Source: an uncultured Eggerthellaceae bacterium
GTDB taxonomy: Bacteria; Actinomycetota; Coriobacteriia; Coriobacteriales; Eggerthellaceae
NCBI GenBank assembly: GCA_934623455.1
Contig: CAKTVK010000016.1
Location: 1 to 30,135, forward strand
Direction of reading: 5' to 3'
Length of the DNA stretch: 30,135 bases
In this document: in pieces, positions 22,499 to 30,135 of the stretch
Layout of the letters: every line of letters begins with the position of its first letter
How positions within the stretch are numbered: the first letter of the stretch is position 1
Translations under genes and position numbers: made by a program
Notes under the pieces: model-generated
Seen by the model: only the letters and a program-made list of their open reading frames with translations
What the model was told of the DNA's origin: nothing
Database searches by the model: none

Positions 22499-22735
22499 TC
22501 ATTCCTCAGCGCTGCTTGCCTCAGAGGCATCTTCGCCTTCTGGAGCTGCAGTTTCTTCATCTTCTCCCTGAGCATCTTCGATAAGCGTGCTTACGCGCGC
22601 ACCCAGCTTCACCGCTTCCTCGTACAAGGAAAGCGCCTCTTCGAGAGGAATATCATCGCGGGAAACTTGATCGACAATCCAATCAAGCCGCTCTTTTATC
22701 TCGGGGAAGGTCTCGTATGATTCGGCGGGTTTCAT
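22499..22735 (-). CDS. xseB: Exodeoxyribonuclease VII small subunit
   Basis: A 78-residue protein with the XseB helical hairpin: TFPEIKERLDWIVDQVSRDD, IPLEEALSLYEEAVKLGARV, then an acidic tail (EDEETAAPEGEDASEASSAEE). The signature R-L-x-x-I-V-x-x-[LV]-x-x-x-[DE]-x-[PL]-L-E-E-[AS]-L-x-L-[FY]-E-E is complete. It forms ExoVII with XseA, degrading single-stranded DNA. xseA is not next to it in this window, which is unusual; it must lie elsewhere. 14 bases separate it from nusB. Confidence 0.92.
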   Translation of the reverse strand: MKPAESYETFPEIKERLDWIVDQVSRDDIPLEEALSLYEEAVKLGARVSTLIEDAQGEDEETAAPEGEDASEASSAEE

Positions 22736-22749
22736 AGCAAATACCCTAT

Positions 22750-23187
22750 TTATGCTTCAAGGCGCTTGGCGATTTGGCCCAAAACACCATTCACAAAACG
22801 ATGTGACTCGTCTTCGCCGCCGTACCGTTTTGCCAGCTCAACCGCCTCGTCAATCGAGACAGACAGAGGAATATCCTCCAGGAACATCATTTCGAACACG
22901 GCAATACGCAAAATGGAGCGGTCCATGATAGGCATACGCTCAATTGCCCAGTTCTCCGAAGAAGAGTCAACCATGTCATCAATCTCTTCCCGATGCTCTT
23001 CCACGCCCTTCAGCAACGCAATAGCGTAATCATCGGGACAAGCCGCTTCTTGATCTTCGTTCTCAAGAACAATTGCATCGCCCGCAGCAAGCAGCTCGGC
23101 AATAGATTGATCGGTGATTTCGGCCGAATACAGCAGCTGCAACGCAGCACGGCGCGACCAGGTTCTACGGTGGTTATTCTTCAACAT
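22750..23187 (-). CDS. nusB: Transcription antitermination factor NusB
   Basis: A 145-residue all-helical RNA-binding protein for rRNA antitermination. RRTWSRRAALQLLYSAEITD is the N-terminal arginine-rich helix region. SENWAIERMPIMDRSILRIAVFEM and IPLSVSIDEAVELAKRYG then FVNGVLGQI are the strongest NusB motifs. Normal length. AAAAGGAAC precedes ATG 23187. It precedes xseB and dxs, and asp23 lies 87 bases upstream, a common order in Firmicutes and Actinobacteria. Confidence 0.95.
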   Translation of the reverse strand: MLKNNHRRTWSRRAALQLLYSAEITDQSIAELLAAGDAIVLENEDQEAACPDDYAIALLKGVEEHREEIDDMVDSSSENWAIERMPIMDRSILRIAVFEMMFLEDIPLSVSIDEAVELAKRYGGEDESHRFVNGVLGQIAKRLEA

Positions 23188-23274
23188 AAAAACTCGTTGT
23201 TCCTTTTCAAGCGGTAAAGCGGGTAAAAGCTATCGTGGCTCATTGTGCCACGCCATAAGACATTGCCAGCAGAT

Positions 23275-23622
23275 TTAGTCTTTGAACTGAACGCCGTCGA
23301 TATACACGTCAACGCTACCCACGGGAATGCCGATCTGCGACGTTACGGCATCAAACACCGCTTGGCGGATGCGCGCGGCAATCTCGGGAAGCGGCTGACC
23401 GTAAGAGACCTCTACATGAACGTCAACAGCAAGCTGGCCGTTTGCATCGACATCAACATCAATGCCCTGCGCGCTGCCCTTGCCCGCAATAGCGGCAACC
23501 AGGCCATTTACCGAGGTCACGCCAACAGCGGTCACGCCTTCAACTTCGCTCATAGCAACAGAGATGATAGTCTCAACAACACCTGGGGCAATGCTCATGC
23601 CGCCAATGCTCAGTTCTTTCAT
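23275..23622 (-). CDS. Asp23/Gls24-family envelope stress protein
   Basis: A 115-residue protein with the Asp23 domain: GMSIAPGVVETIISVAMSE then VEGVTAVGV at the start, DVDVDANGQLAVDVHVEVSYGQPLPEIAARIRQAVFDAV in the middle (in two stretches) and IPVGSVDVYIDGVQF at the end. It has no signal peptide. Asp23 proteins associate with the cell envelope or, in some species, the division site. ATG 23622 has GGGAGA upstream; the longer frame to 23703 is not conserved in type. It precedes nusB, the arrangement usual in low- and high-GC Gram-positives. The 254 bases upstream (23623-23876) hold only an AATCGGC/GCCGATT hairpin (23711-23728). Confidence 0.9.
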   Translation of the reverse strand: MKELSIGGMSIAPGVVETIISVAMSEVEGVTAVGVTSVNGLVAAIAGKGSAQGIDVDVDANGQLAVDVHVEVSYGQPLPEIAARIRQAVFDAVTSQIGIPVGSVDVYIDGVQFKD

Positions 23623-23876
23623 AGCATGTCTCCCATCTGCATTCATGGAAAAGTCCTGCATTGCGAAGGTCGCGACGCACGTGCACGTGCGCATCGAATG
23701 CATTGACCCGAATCGGCAGGGGCCGATTGGCAGCCAACCGCATGCGTGCCGCTCTTCGCAAAAAACGATATCGATTGATTATACTTCAGGTAAGCGATGA
23801 ATTGCTTCCAAGCTACGGAATAATCAAAAATGCACGGGAACGAACGGCAAACGTTTTGCCCCTGAAGCATCTATTT

Positions 23877-24734
23877 CTAACAGCCGGGGAAACGGTTCAC
23901 CAAAGCATGGGCGCCTCGTTGCAGTTCGGCATCGGACACGCCCAAAAGCTCATACTCGCGTAGCGCTCCGGCAACATGGGGCACGCCCGCCGAACCAGCA
24001 TCGGATCCCAACGCCACCAGGCCACCACGCTCTACCATCGCCGCAACGGCAGATGCTTGCTCACGGCAAATGCGCTGCGTGACATCAGGAGAGAACTTAC
24101 CTGAATCATGCGCCGCCTGAACAGGAGCAATAGTAGGAACCCAAACAACATTGCTGGCCGCAAGCTTCTCGCATGCGGCAGCATCCATGAGCAAGCCGTG
24201 CTCAATGCTGTCAACGCCCGCATCAAGCGCCTGCGTTACCAACGCTGCCGTGTTTACGTGCGCCATAACCGGCAAGCCTCTCTCATGAGCGTATGCAACA
24301 AGCTGCACCACGGCAGGCGCCGACAAACCGGGACTTGTTATCTTCCCGTAGCAATCGAAGTCCAAAATACCCGAAAGCATGAGTTTCACGAACGTGGCAC
24401 CTTGGCAAATCGCCTGGTCAACAAGCGTGCGATACTCAGCGAAATCAGCAAACGGCAGCCCTAAAAAGCTGCCATATTGTCCTTTGGGATACAACGGAAA
24501 CGCAGGAGTTGCATAGCGAATGCCATATTCGCCCGCAAGACGCGCCGCGCGCGTGCAAACACCCCATTTATCGCCGCCGTCACGTAGGTAGGTGAACCCC
24601 GCCTGCGCATATGCAGCAAACGTCTCATGAATCCAGCGCTCATCAGGTCCGTTTGCATGGCGCGCTTTCGCCTTTCGCCAATCGGAGCCATCAAGGGCAA
24701 TATGAATGTGAGCGTCTATTTTCACGGGTTTCAC
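23877..24734 (-). CDS. Amidohydrolase-family protein, short form
   Basis: A 285-residue TIM-barrel amidohydrolase. Metal ligands are seen in KIDAHIH (His9, His11), a possible bridging Lys in FVKLMLSG, histidines in VMAHVNTAA and SIEHGL, and the catalytic Asp in LGSDAGS. It lacks the usual composite beta-sandwich N-terminal part and ends soon after the last barrel helix, well short of the 380-420 residues of the imidazolonepropionase-like group. The start is uncertain: GTG 24734 or GTG 24725 fits the domain, and no clear ribosome site is visible. It begins 31 bases after the CNNM gene and may be cotranscribed. It lies between efp and asp23 where these genes are often closer. Substrate unknown. 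Confidence 0.8.
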   Translation of the reverse strand: MKPVKIDAHIHIALDGSDWRKAKARHANGPDERWIHETFAAYAQAGFTYLRDGGDKWGVCTRAARLAGEYGIRYATPAFPLYPKGQYGSFLGLPFADFAEYRTLVDQAICQGATFVKLMLSGILDFDCYGKITSPGLSAPAVVQLVAYAHERGLPVMAHVNTAALVTQALDAGVDSIEHGLLMDAAACEKLAASNVVWVPTIAPVQAAHDSGKFSPDVTQRICREQASAVAAMVERGGLVALGSDAGSAGVPHVAGALREYELLGVSDAELQRGAHALVNRFPGC

Positions 24735-24765
24735 CAATGCGCCACGGTTTGAGCACTGCGCAGCC

Positions 24766-26034
24766 TTAGGAATCCTGCTCCTCGGCGTCTTCACGTTCGA
24801 ATTGACGCACTGTGATGAAGGAAACACGGTGGGCGTTCACTTCGGAAACGGTGATCTCCAAGTTCTCCACGGTAATCTTTTCGTCCCTCACCGGAATATG
24901 GTTCAGGTACTCCATGATCCAGCCGCCCACAGAAACACTGTCGGATTCAAGCTTGACATCAAAGAACTCGCAGAAATCCTCCAAGCTCACCGAGCAGTCA
25001 ACGCGATACAGGTCTTCGCCCAGCTTCTCGAAGTCTTCCTCAACTTCATCGTGCTCATCCCAGATCTCGCCAACAAGCTCTTCCAGAATGTCCTCCATGG
25101 TGACAATGCCCAGCGTGCCGCCGAAATCGTCAACAACAATCGCAATGTGCGATTTTTTGAGCTGCAGCGTTTCAAGAATGTCACGGATCTTCGTATGCTG
25201 GTACACAAACAGCGGCGCCGTCATGATCTCGGCAATAGGTCGCTCGGTCATCTTGCCATTTACGTAGAAGTCCTTCTGATGAAGCACGCCCACAACCTGG
25301 TCAATCGTATCGCGATACACCAGCAAACGAGAGAAACCGGACTGCGTGAACACCTTCGCAATGTCCTCATGACTATCGGTAACGTCCACCGCCTCGATCT
25401 CAATGCGGTGCGTTAAGATTTCCGCCGCCGTCAAATCGCGGAACTCCAGCGCATTGCGCAAAAGCTCGCCTTCGTTTTCATCGATGCCGCCATCTTGCTC
25501 GGCGTCTTCCATGAAAAGCAGCAACTCTTCGTGGGAAATCTTCGATTCATCATCGGTTTTGAAGAAGCGCGAAATGAGCTTCTTCCACTGGGAAAGCAGG
25601 AAATTGACCGGGGTAAGCACCCAAATCCATACCCGGATGAACGGTGCGCTGAACATAGCGAACTTTTCCGGCATGTCCTTCGCAACGCTTTTCGGCGTGA
25701 TTTCACCGAAGAACAGCACAACAACCGTTACCACTACCGTGGAAATCGTCGCACCAACATCACCGTAAATGCCAATAAAAAGCAACGTGCCAATGGAAGC
25801 CATCGCGATATTCACGATGTTGTTGCCAATGAGAATAGTGAAAATCAGCTTGTCGTAGTTTTCCGCAAGCTTCAAAGCGCGCTCCGCTTTTTTGTCCCCG
25901 TCATCTGCGAGAACCTTCAAACGCGTCTTGTTCAAAGATGAAAATGACGTTTCTGTGGCGCTGAAATACGCTGATAGAATCAAACAAATGACCATCGCGA
26001 TAAGTTTACCAAGGTAATCTATGTGAGGCTCCAC
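24766..26034 (-). CDS. CNNM/CorC (HlyC/TlyC) family membrane protein with CBS pair
   Basis: A 422-residue protein in the usual order: a DUF21/CNNM membrane domain (residues 1-185, with SAYFSATETSFSSLNKTRLK and FGEITPKSVAKDMPEK), two CBS domains (about 200-330, with HQKDFYVNG, FVYQHTKIRDILETLQLKKS and VVDDFGGTLGIVTMEDILEE) and a C-terminal CorC_HlyC transporter-associated domain (about 345-415). Members mediate magnesium/sodium exchange or magnesium efflux; the old hemolysin label is historical. It starts at GTG 26034, and no ATG lies near. An AGGGGGAT ribosome site is spaced somewhat far. The amidohydrolase gene follows directly. Confidence 0.93.
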   Translation of the reverse strand: MEPHIDYLGKLIAMVICLILSAYFSATETSFSSLNKTRLKVLADDGDKKAERALKLAENYDKLIFTILIGNNIVNIAMASIGTLLFIGIYGDVGATISTVVVTVVVLFFGEITPKSVAKDMPEKFAMFSAPFIRVWIWVLTPVNFLLSQWKKLISRFFKTDDESKISHEELLLFMEDAEQDGGIDENEGELLRNALEFRDLTAAEILTHRIEIEAVDVTDSHEDIAKVFTQSGFSRLLVYRDTIDQVVGVLHQKDFYVNGKMTERPIAEIMTAPLFVYQHTKIRDILETLQLKKSHIAIVVDDFGGTLGIVTMEDILEELVGEIWDEHDEVEEDFEKLGEDLYRVDCSVSLEDFCEFFDVKLESDSVSVGGWIMEYLNHIPVRDEKITVENLEITVSEVNAHRVSFITVRQFEREDAEEQDS

Positions 26035-26187
26035 TATGAAAAAACATCCCCCTTAAAATAGGCTGATATCAAACTAATTCTCTTTATTATAGCAAGTAAG
26101 GTAGCTGAAAACGTAATAGCTACGTAACAGAAGGAGCACAAAGCGCATGAATTACGCCACCGAGCCCCTCTTCCCTGTTTATTTTCC

Positions 26188-26227
26188 GAAATAAAGCAAA
26201 ACCATCCGCTTCGTTTGAAGCAGATGG
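26188..26227 (-). terminator. Intrinsic terminator after efp
   Basis: On the minus strand CCATCTGCTTC pairs with GAAGCGGATGG (26227-26202) with one non-Watson-Crick position and a four-base loop. It is followed by TTTTGCTTTATTT (26201-26188). It closes the aroC-efp transcript. The rest of 26035-26316 holds no supported gene. Confidence 0.75.
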
Positions 26228-26316
26228 CCCGCTTGTTCTTTCGATTCAAAAAGCGGGAAGGCATCCACGAAGAACGCATTCGCCGCATAGCAACGGAGAA
26301 ATGAAATTCTCGCGAT

Positions 26317-26877
26317 TTACACGCGCTTCACGAAACGGCCGTCGCGCGTGTCGATCTGCACGGTTTCGCCTTCGGAGATGTACATCGGGATCTGCACCAC
26401 AGCACCCGTCTCCAGCGTTGCCGGCTTCGTGCCACCCTGAACAGTGTCACCCTTGAAGCCCGGATCGGTTGCGGTAACAACCAGTTCAACGAACATCTGA
26501 GGCTCAACGCTTACCAGGTCGCCATCGGCGTACAGAAGCGATGCTTCGTCGTTTTCCTTGAGCCACTTAGCAGCGTCGCCAATCTGCTCAACGTTCACTT
26601 CGAGCTGCTCATAGCTGTCCATGTCCATGAAGTTATAGGTTTCGCCATCGTTGTACAGGTACTGGAGCTTGCGCGTTTCCAAACGGATAAGGTCAAACTT
26701 GGTACCAGCGTTGAACGTGTTCTCAACCACGCGGCCCGTGCGGATGTCGCGAAGCTTGGTGCGCACGAAAGCGCCGCCCTTACCAGGCTTAACATGCTGG
26801 AACTCAACGATCACGCATGCCTTGTTGTTGAAGCTGATGCACATGCCGTTTTTAAAATCGGCGGTAGAAATTGCCAT
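26317..26877 (-). CDS. efp: Translation elongation factor P
   Basis: A 186-residue EF-P, which relieves ribosome stalling at polyproline. KOW-like domain I contains VIVEFQHVKPGKGGAFVRTKL, with the tip lysine at residue 32 in the P-G-K-G loop. Domains II and III (YMDMDSYEQ-like, here FMDMDSYEQLEV, and VQIPMYISEGETVQIDTRDGRFVKRV) are complete. EF-P is relevant here because the neighbours and the zinc-ribbon protein are proline rich. No lysine-modifying enzyme (EpmA/EpmB, YmfI) is in the window. GAGGAGG precedes the ATG. It follows the M24 peptidase, as in many Gram-positives. Confidence 0.97.
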   Translation of the reverse strand: MAISTADFKNGMCISFNNKACVIVEFQHVKPGKGGAFVRTKLRDIRTGRVVENTFNAGTKFDLIRLETRKLQYLYNDGETYNFMDMDSYEQLEVNVEQIGDAAKWLKENDEASLLYADGDLVSVEPQMFVELVVTATDPGFKGDTVQGGTKPATLETGAVVQIPMYISEGETVQIDTRDGRFVKRV

Positions 26878-26932
26878 GGAATCCTCCTCTATAGCGATGA
26901 CGTCTAAAGCGCCCTCAATAACACTGAAACTG

Positions 26933-28180
26933 CTATATTATAACCATTTCATGGGAAGATTGCGTAAATACTTGAAAACCTCTTTCAGTAATCACACCAA
27001 AATCTTCCAAACGCATGCCAAATTCGCCTTCCAAGTAAATACCCGGCTCAACCGTGACCACATTTCCGGCAACAAGCGGCTTTTCATTGCGCGGAGAAAG
27101 GTTCGGCTGCTCGTGGATATCAATGCCCACGCCATGACCCAGGCCGTGTCCCATTTTTCCCGCGAAACCACCCGCCGCAAGGATCTCTTCGGCTTTCGCG
27201 TGGGCTTGCGCACCCGTAACACCTGGTAGAAGCATTGCCTCCACCGTTTCGTTCGCCTCGCGCAGCACCGCATACGCATGGCGCATGGCCGCAGATGGCT
27301 CGCCCAAGAACACCACGCGCGTCATGTCGGAGCAATAGCCCTGGGCACGGGCACCGAAATCAAGGACAACGCACTGCCCCGCCTCCAAGCGCGTATCGCC
27401 GGAGACAGCATGGGGGCTTGCGCCGTGAGCGCCGCATGCCACGATAGACGTAAATGCCAAGCCCGATGCGCCATGGCGCACCATGAAGTCTTCAAGCTCG
27501 ACTTGGACTTGGCGCTCGGTCATACCGGGGCGCATATATCCCACAATGTGGGCGAAGGCGGCATCCGTTATGGCTTGTGCGGCACGCATGCGGGCGATTT
27601 CACTGGCATCTTTCACGGCACGCAAGTTCACGCACAGACCTTCCGTTTCCACAAAGTTGATGCCCGCGTCGAGCATGGGGACTGGCACGGAAGCAGAGAC
27701 GGCAGTGGCAGGGGAAGGCACTGGCGCAGCGGCGGATGCCGGCGCAACTGCGGGCGTTGAAGGAGCAACCGCCGCACGTTCAGCGCCTTGCTCGGGCGTC
27801 TGACCAGCGGCTTTCGTCGCTTCCCGCTGCAACTGACGATACTCCCCCAGCGTAAGACTCGTTTCAATGCCAACGTTGACACCAGACGCACAACCCTGCT
27901 GGGCAAGCGCACGAACCGCAAATGCCGCATGCGACACCGGCTCCACGCTCACCGCAAAGGGCGAACCCGCGGCGGCGGCATTCGTCGCCAGCGCATAACG
28001 AGAATCCGTGTGCAAAATAGCCCGGTCAGGCGAAACAAGCAATGCGAACGCGCCTTCCCCATCAAACACGCCATCGAAACCGGTCAACCAATGAATATCC
28101 GATTCATTACGCACGTAGAATGCAGAAAGTCCCTGCTGGGACAACGTGTCGCGAAACAGCAGCAAGCGATTCTCATTCAT
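26933..28180 (-). CDS. M24-family Xaa-Pro peptidase, with Ala/Pro-rich insertion
   Basis: A 415-residue creatinase-fold metallopeptidase that cleaves X-Pro bonds. The catalytic domain carries metal ligands Asp274 (VLDFGA), Asp285 (CSDMTRVV), His349 (GHGLGHGVG), Glu378 (TVEPGIY) and Glu392 (RLEDFG), plus His257 (SPHAVSG). The N-terminal creatinase-like domain covers about residues 5-118. Between them residues about 121-166 are an Ala/Pro/Ser/Val low-complexity linker where relatives (about 355-365 aa) have almost none. I use ATG 28180, with AAAAGGAAT upstream, not the frame start at 28321. It lies between aroB-like and efp, the usual place for this peptidase. Confidence 0.93.
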   Translation of the reverse strand: MNENRLLLFRDTLSQQGLSAFYVRNESDIHWLTGFDGVFDGEGAFALLVSPDRAILHTDSRYALATNAAAAGSPFAVSVEPVSHAAFAVRALAQQGCASGVNVGIETSLTLGEYRQLQREATKAAGQTPEQGAERAAVAPSTPAVAPASAAAPVPSPATAVSASVPVPMLDAGINFVETEGLCVNLRAVKDASEIARMRAAQAITDAAFAHIVGYMRPGMTERQVQVELEDFMVRHGASGLAFTSIVACGAHGASPHAVSGDTRLEAGQCVVLDFGARAQGYCSDMTRVVFLGEPSAAMRHAYAVLREANETVEAMLLPGVTGAQAHAKAEEILAAGGFAGKMGHGLGHGVGIDIHEQPNLSPRNEKPLVAGNVVTVEPGIYLEGEFGMRLEDFGVITERGFQVFTQSSHEMVII

Positions 28181-28257
28181 ATTCGATTCCTTTTTCTCTT
28201 TTACCGCAACATGTTTTGCCACGGTGCAACGCAACGCAAAGCTCGGCGAAAGCACCC

Positions 28258-29430
28258 TTACGCCGAAAGCGCCTCCAAGCACGAACGCAACTCGTCGGCG
28301 GGGACAAAAACCCGCTCGCAACAGCCGATATCAACTGGCAGCATGAGCTCTACACCATCGCAACGCCCCGCAAACGAAAGAAGCCCTTCAAGCGCACCTT
28401 CCACCGAAAGCGTTTCTTTCTGCACAAACCCCAGCGAAGCAAGCAGCGCATCTTGCGCCTGAACGATACCTTCCGAAATCATTCCCTTGAACTGGGACAA
28501 CAGCGCAGAAAAACGCATGCCCTGCGCAAGGCTTGCCCCCGTCGCGTCACTGAAATCCCGCCCATAACCAAGGCAGCTAAGCGCCCGTACGTCGCCTTGC
28601 TCTGCGCGCGATGACAACTGGCTGCGAAAGCCCAGCGTGCGCACGAGCGCTTCGCACAACGCCTCGGCAGAACGGTTACGCAACGCGCTTGCGTTATCAG
28701 ACAGCCAGAAGAAGAACTCATCAGAATCCAAAAACGCTGCTTGCGCGCATCCCGCAAAGCCGTCAAGCCACGCCTTAGGGCCAACTGCCGCTAAAACGTC
28801 CAGGTCAATGCAGGAGAAAAGCGGATGAATCTCCGCATTTATCAGACCCTTTGCACCCGCAACGTCAAGTGTTGCCCCATCGGATACGCTCATTGCAACA
28901 GCGGCCGCAAGCGTAGTGGGCACATACGCGCAAGAAAGACCGCCGGAGAACGCCGTGGCAACAAAACCCGCCAGCTGCAACAGCGGCGCATCGCCCACGG
29001 CAACAACCACACTTGCATCGCTCAAGTGAGCTTGCGCCATGGCACGCCACAGCTCGCCTGCTGTTTCAAGCGCGTTATCAGGTGAAACGTTCACCACCAA
29101 GGGGCGATACCCCACCGCAGCCAACGCAGCTTTCGCCTGAGCGGTAACGGTCTTCTCCACGGCCGTATCCGCAAGAAGCAGCACGCGCGCACCTGCCGCG
29201 CTGGCCGTTGCTTCGCCAGCACCCGCTGCGGTATTCGCATGTGCGCCCACCACAGCACCGACACCTTCGCCGCCGATTTCGGTCGCATTGCCCGCATTGT
29301 CAAAGTCAGAAGAACGATGCAACACCGCGCGCTGAATATCGACGCCCACGTTCGCTAGCACACCCGACCCGATACGCACCTCGTACGAGGGCGCCTGCTC
29401 AAACGTGACGACTAGCTTTGCTTTTCGCAT
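28258..29430 (-). CDS. AroB-family protein lacking dehydroquinate synthase active-site residues
   Basis: A full-length 390-residue protein in the aroB slot of an aroC-aroK-aroB operon. Homology is clear from VEKTV, LAGFVATAF, YVPTTLAAAV, PLFSCIDLDVL, EFFFWLSDNASAL, GDVRALSCLG and ELMLPVDIG. The key motifs are gone, however. GGGVVGD reads GDAPLLQ (147-153), DSSVGGKT reads AMSVSDGA (179-186), and GKNMIGAF reads AKGLINAE (193-200). AEVIKYG reads AGCAQAA (226-232), LGHTFGHA reads LGYGRDFS (287-294), and HGEAV reads TGASL. All three zinc ligands (Glu184, His247, His264 in E. coli numbering) appear substituted. An Ala/Gly-rich insertion occupies about residues 42-80. The frame is intact, so it is probably expressed. 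It starts inside aroK (19-base overlap). Confidence 0.82.
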   Translation of the reverse strand: MRKAKLVVTFEQAPSYEVRIGSGVLANVGVDIQRAVLHRSSDFDNAGNATEIGGEGVGAVVGAHANTAAGAGEATASAAGARVLLLADTAVEKTVTAQAKAALAAVGYRPLVVNVSPDNALETAGELWRAMAQAHLSDASVVVAVGDAPLLQLAGFVATAFSGGLSCAYVPTTLAAAVAMSVSDGATLDVAGAKGLINAEIHPLFSCIDLDVLAAVGPKAWLDGFAGCAQAAFLDSDEFFFWLSDNASALRNRSAEALCEALVRTLGFRSQLSSRAEQGDVRALSCLGYGRDFSDATGASLAQGMRFSALLSQFKGMISEGIVQAQDALLASLGFVQKETLSVEGALEGLLSFAGRCDGVELMLPVDIGCCERVFVPADELRSCLEALSA

Positions 29431-29966
29431 AAGACCCCTCTTCTTATCAGGGCGCGACGTACTTCACGCGCAATTTCGGCCACGCTCTTGCCCGCCGTGT
29501 CAACCACGATATCCGCAACTTCTTCGTACATGGGGGCACGATCTGCATTCAAGCGGCGGGCGTTCTCAATATCGCCGAACAACGGCCTGCTCGCAAAATT
29601 CGTGATGCGGGCCTTCGCCTCATCTGCGGAAATACGCAAATACACCACGGTGCCGTTCTTCAGCAGAACCTTGCGACTCTCATCGTTGACCACAATGCCG
29701 CCGCCGCAAGAAATCAAGAGCGGCTCACGATGCGACAGCTCTTCAAGAATTTCCGTTTCAATGGTGCGGAACAAATCCTCGCCGCCGCGGGCGAAAATAT
29801 CCGCCACGCTGCATTGCTCGCGGCGTTCAATGTAGCGATCCATGTCGATGCTTGCCGCGCCACACGTACGCGCCAATCGACGTGCCGTGCTGGTCTTGCC
29901 GGCACCCATGAATCCCACGAAGAACACCGATTCGCGCAGCTCATATTTCGGAGGTAGATACGTCAT
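29412..29966 (-). CDS. aroK: Shikimate kinase
   Basis: A 184-residue nucleoside-monophosphate-kinase fold that phosphorylates shikimate at O3. Walker A GFMGAGKTS (18-26), ASIDMDRYIE (Asp43 for substrate), DLFRTIE (Arg67) and ISCGGGIV (88-90) are intact. The lid is NFASRPLFGD (Arg127) and RAPMYEEVAD closes the nucleotide site. I use ATG 29966, which overlaps the aroC stop by one base (TAATG); the longer frame to 30119 lies inside aroC. It is followed by the aroB-like gene with a 19-base overlap. In contrast to its neighbour, all catalytic residues are present. Confidence 0.94.
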   Translation of the reverse strand: MTYLPPKYELRESVFFVGFMGAGKTSTARRLARTCGAASIDMDRYIERREQCSVADIFARGGEDLFRTIETEILEELSHREPLLISCGGGIVVNDESRKVLLKNGTVVYLRISADEAKARITNFASRPLFGDIENARRLNADRAPMYEEVADIVVDTAGKSVAEIAREVRRALIRRGVLCEKQS

Positions 29967-30135
29967 TAGCGCGCCGCCCGTCTCAATCGGTCGGCATACG
30001 CGGCAACCGATGCGCAAATGTCGGTCATATTCGCGTTGCCAAACTGCTTGAGATATGCGTTGGCAAGAACAAACGCTACTTCGGCCTCGGCAGCCACGGC
30101 AGCGCCTGGAACAACGCATACGGGCGCACCCGCAC
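29966..30135 (-). CDS. aroC: Chorismate synthase, C-terminal fragment (cut by window)
   Basis: The 55 codons reading in from the window edge give PVCVVPGAAVAAEAEVAFVL, then ANAYLKQFGN, NMTDICASVAAY and a stop. C-V-V-P-x-A-x-V-x-A-E-A-x-V-A-x-V-L followed by L-x-x-F-G is the chorismate synthase C-terminus. Chorismate synthase makes chorismate from EPSP, using reduced FMN, the last step of the shikimate pathway. It is the upstream gene of aroK, so this strand carries aroC-aroK-aroB-peptidase-efp as one operon. The rest of the gene is outside the window. Confidence 0.8.
   Translation of the reverse strand, partial: AGAPVCVVPGAAVAAEAEVAFVLANAYLKQFGNANMTDICASVAAYADRLRRAAR

Noticed and set aside
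26034..26288. 84-aa minus-strand frame between efp and the CNNM gene
   Set aside because: Spans the efp terminator, lacks a ribosome site and resembles no protein.
29967..30119. Upstream extension of aroK to 30119
   Set aside because: The same bases encode the chorismate synthase C-terminus in another frame, and the TAATG overlap sets the aroK start at 29966.

Overview
The window reads as chromosomal DNA of an anaerobic, gut-type actinobacterium of the class Coriobacteriia, probably family Eggerthellaceae (inference). The grounds are the moderately GC-rich codon use, the aroC-aroK-aroB-peptidase-efp / asp23-nusB-xseB-dxs order, Ala-rich proteins, and a cytoplasmic molybdopterin enzyme with its own transporters. 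No species call is made. No rRNA, tRNA, CRISPR array or complete insertion sequence was seen.

Layout. 1-3.2 kb: 3'-truncated BaiN/HI0933-type flavoprotein, a Phd/YefM-ParE toxin-antitoxin pair with a visible operator, two small ORFs, and a short element with 19-bp inverted ends that appears to have cut the second ORF. 3.2-6.1 kb: ilvE, a sirtuin and an HTH protein. 6.2-10.0 kb: a complete riboflavin ECF transporter operon (FMN riboswitch, ribU, ecfA1, ecfA2, ecfT). 10.0-11.3 kb: a DUF1292 protein and a GNAT acetyltransferase. 11.4-19.4 kb: two divergent DASS/SLC13 permeases, a two-subunit molybdoenzyme resembling pyrogallol-phloroglucinol transhydroxylase, and a divergent LysR regulator. 19.6-20.5 kb: two small proteins. 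20.6-23.6 kb: dxs, xseB, nusB, asp23. 23.9-26.0 kb: an amidohydrolase and a CNNM/CorC protein. 26.3 kb to the end: efp, an M24 peptidase, an aroB-like gene, aroK and the 3' end of aroC.

Most interesting system: positions 11469-19353. Alpha (883 aa, no N-terminal Fe-S motif, no Tat signal, Asp-Ser-Trp at the predicted Mo ligand) and beta (259 aa, exactly 12 Cys, transthyretin/CnaB-like C-terminal domain) match the architecture of the cytoplasmic transhydroxylase. With two anion permeases and a LysR regulator they look like a self-contained module for importing and reductively rearranging a carboxylated, probably (poly)phenolic, compound. The substrate is unknown. The intergenic region holds direct repeats placed like a LysR activator site, and a G9 tract lies directly in front of the LysR start codon.

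Other points: the aroB-family protein is full length but has lost the zinc ligands and the NAD and lysine motifs of dehydroquinate synthase. Four otherwise conserved enzymes carry long Ala-rich insertions. Two families of short intergenic repeats occur in two copies each. One is a palindromic 31-mer. The other is a ~100-nt two-hairpin element that follows the sirtuin and acetyltransferase genes and shows possible compensatory base changes.
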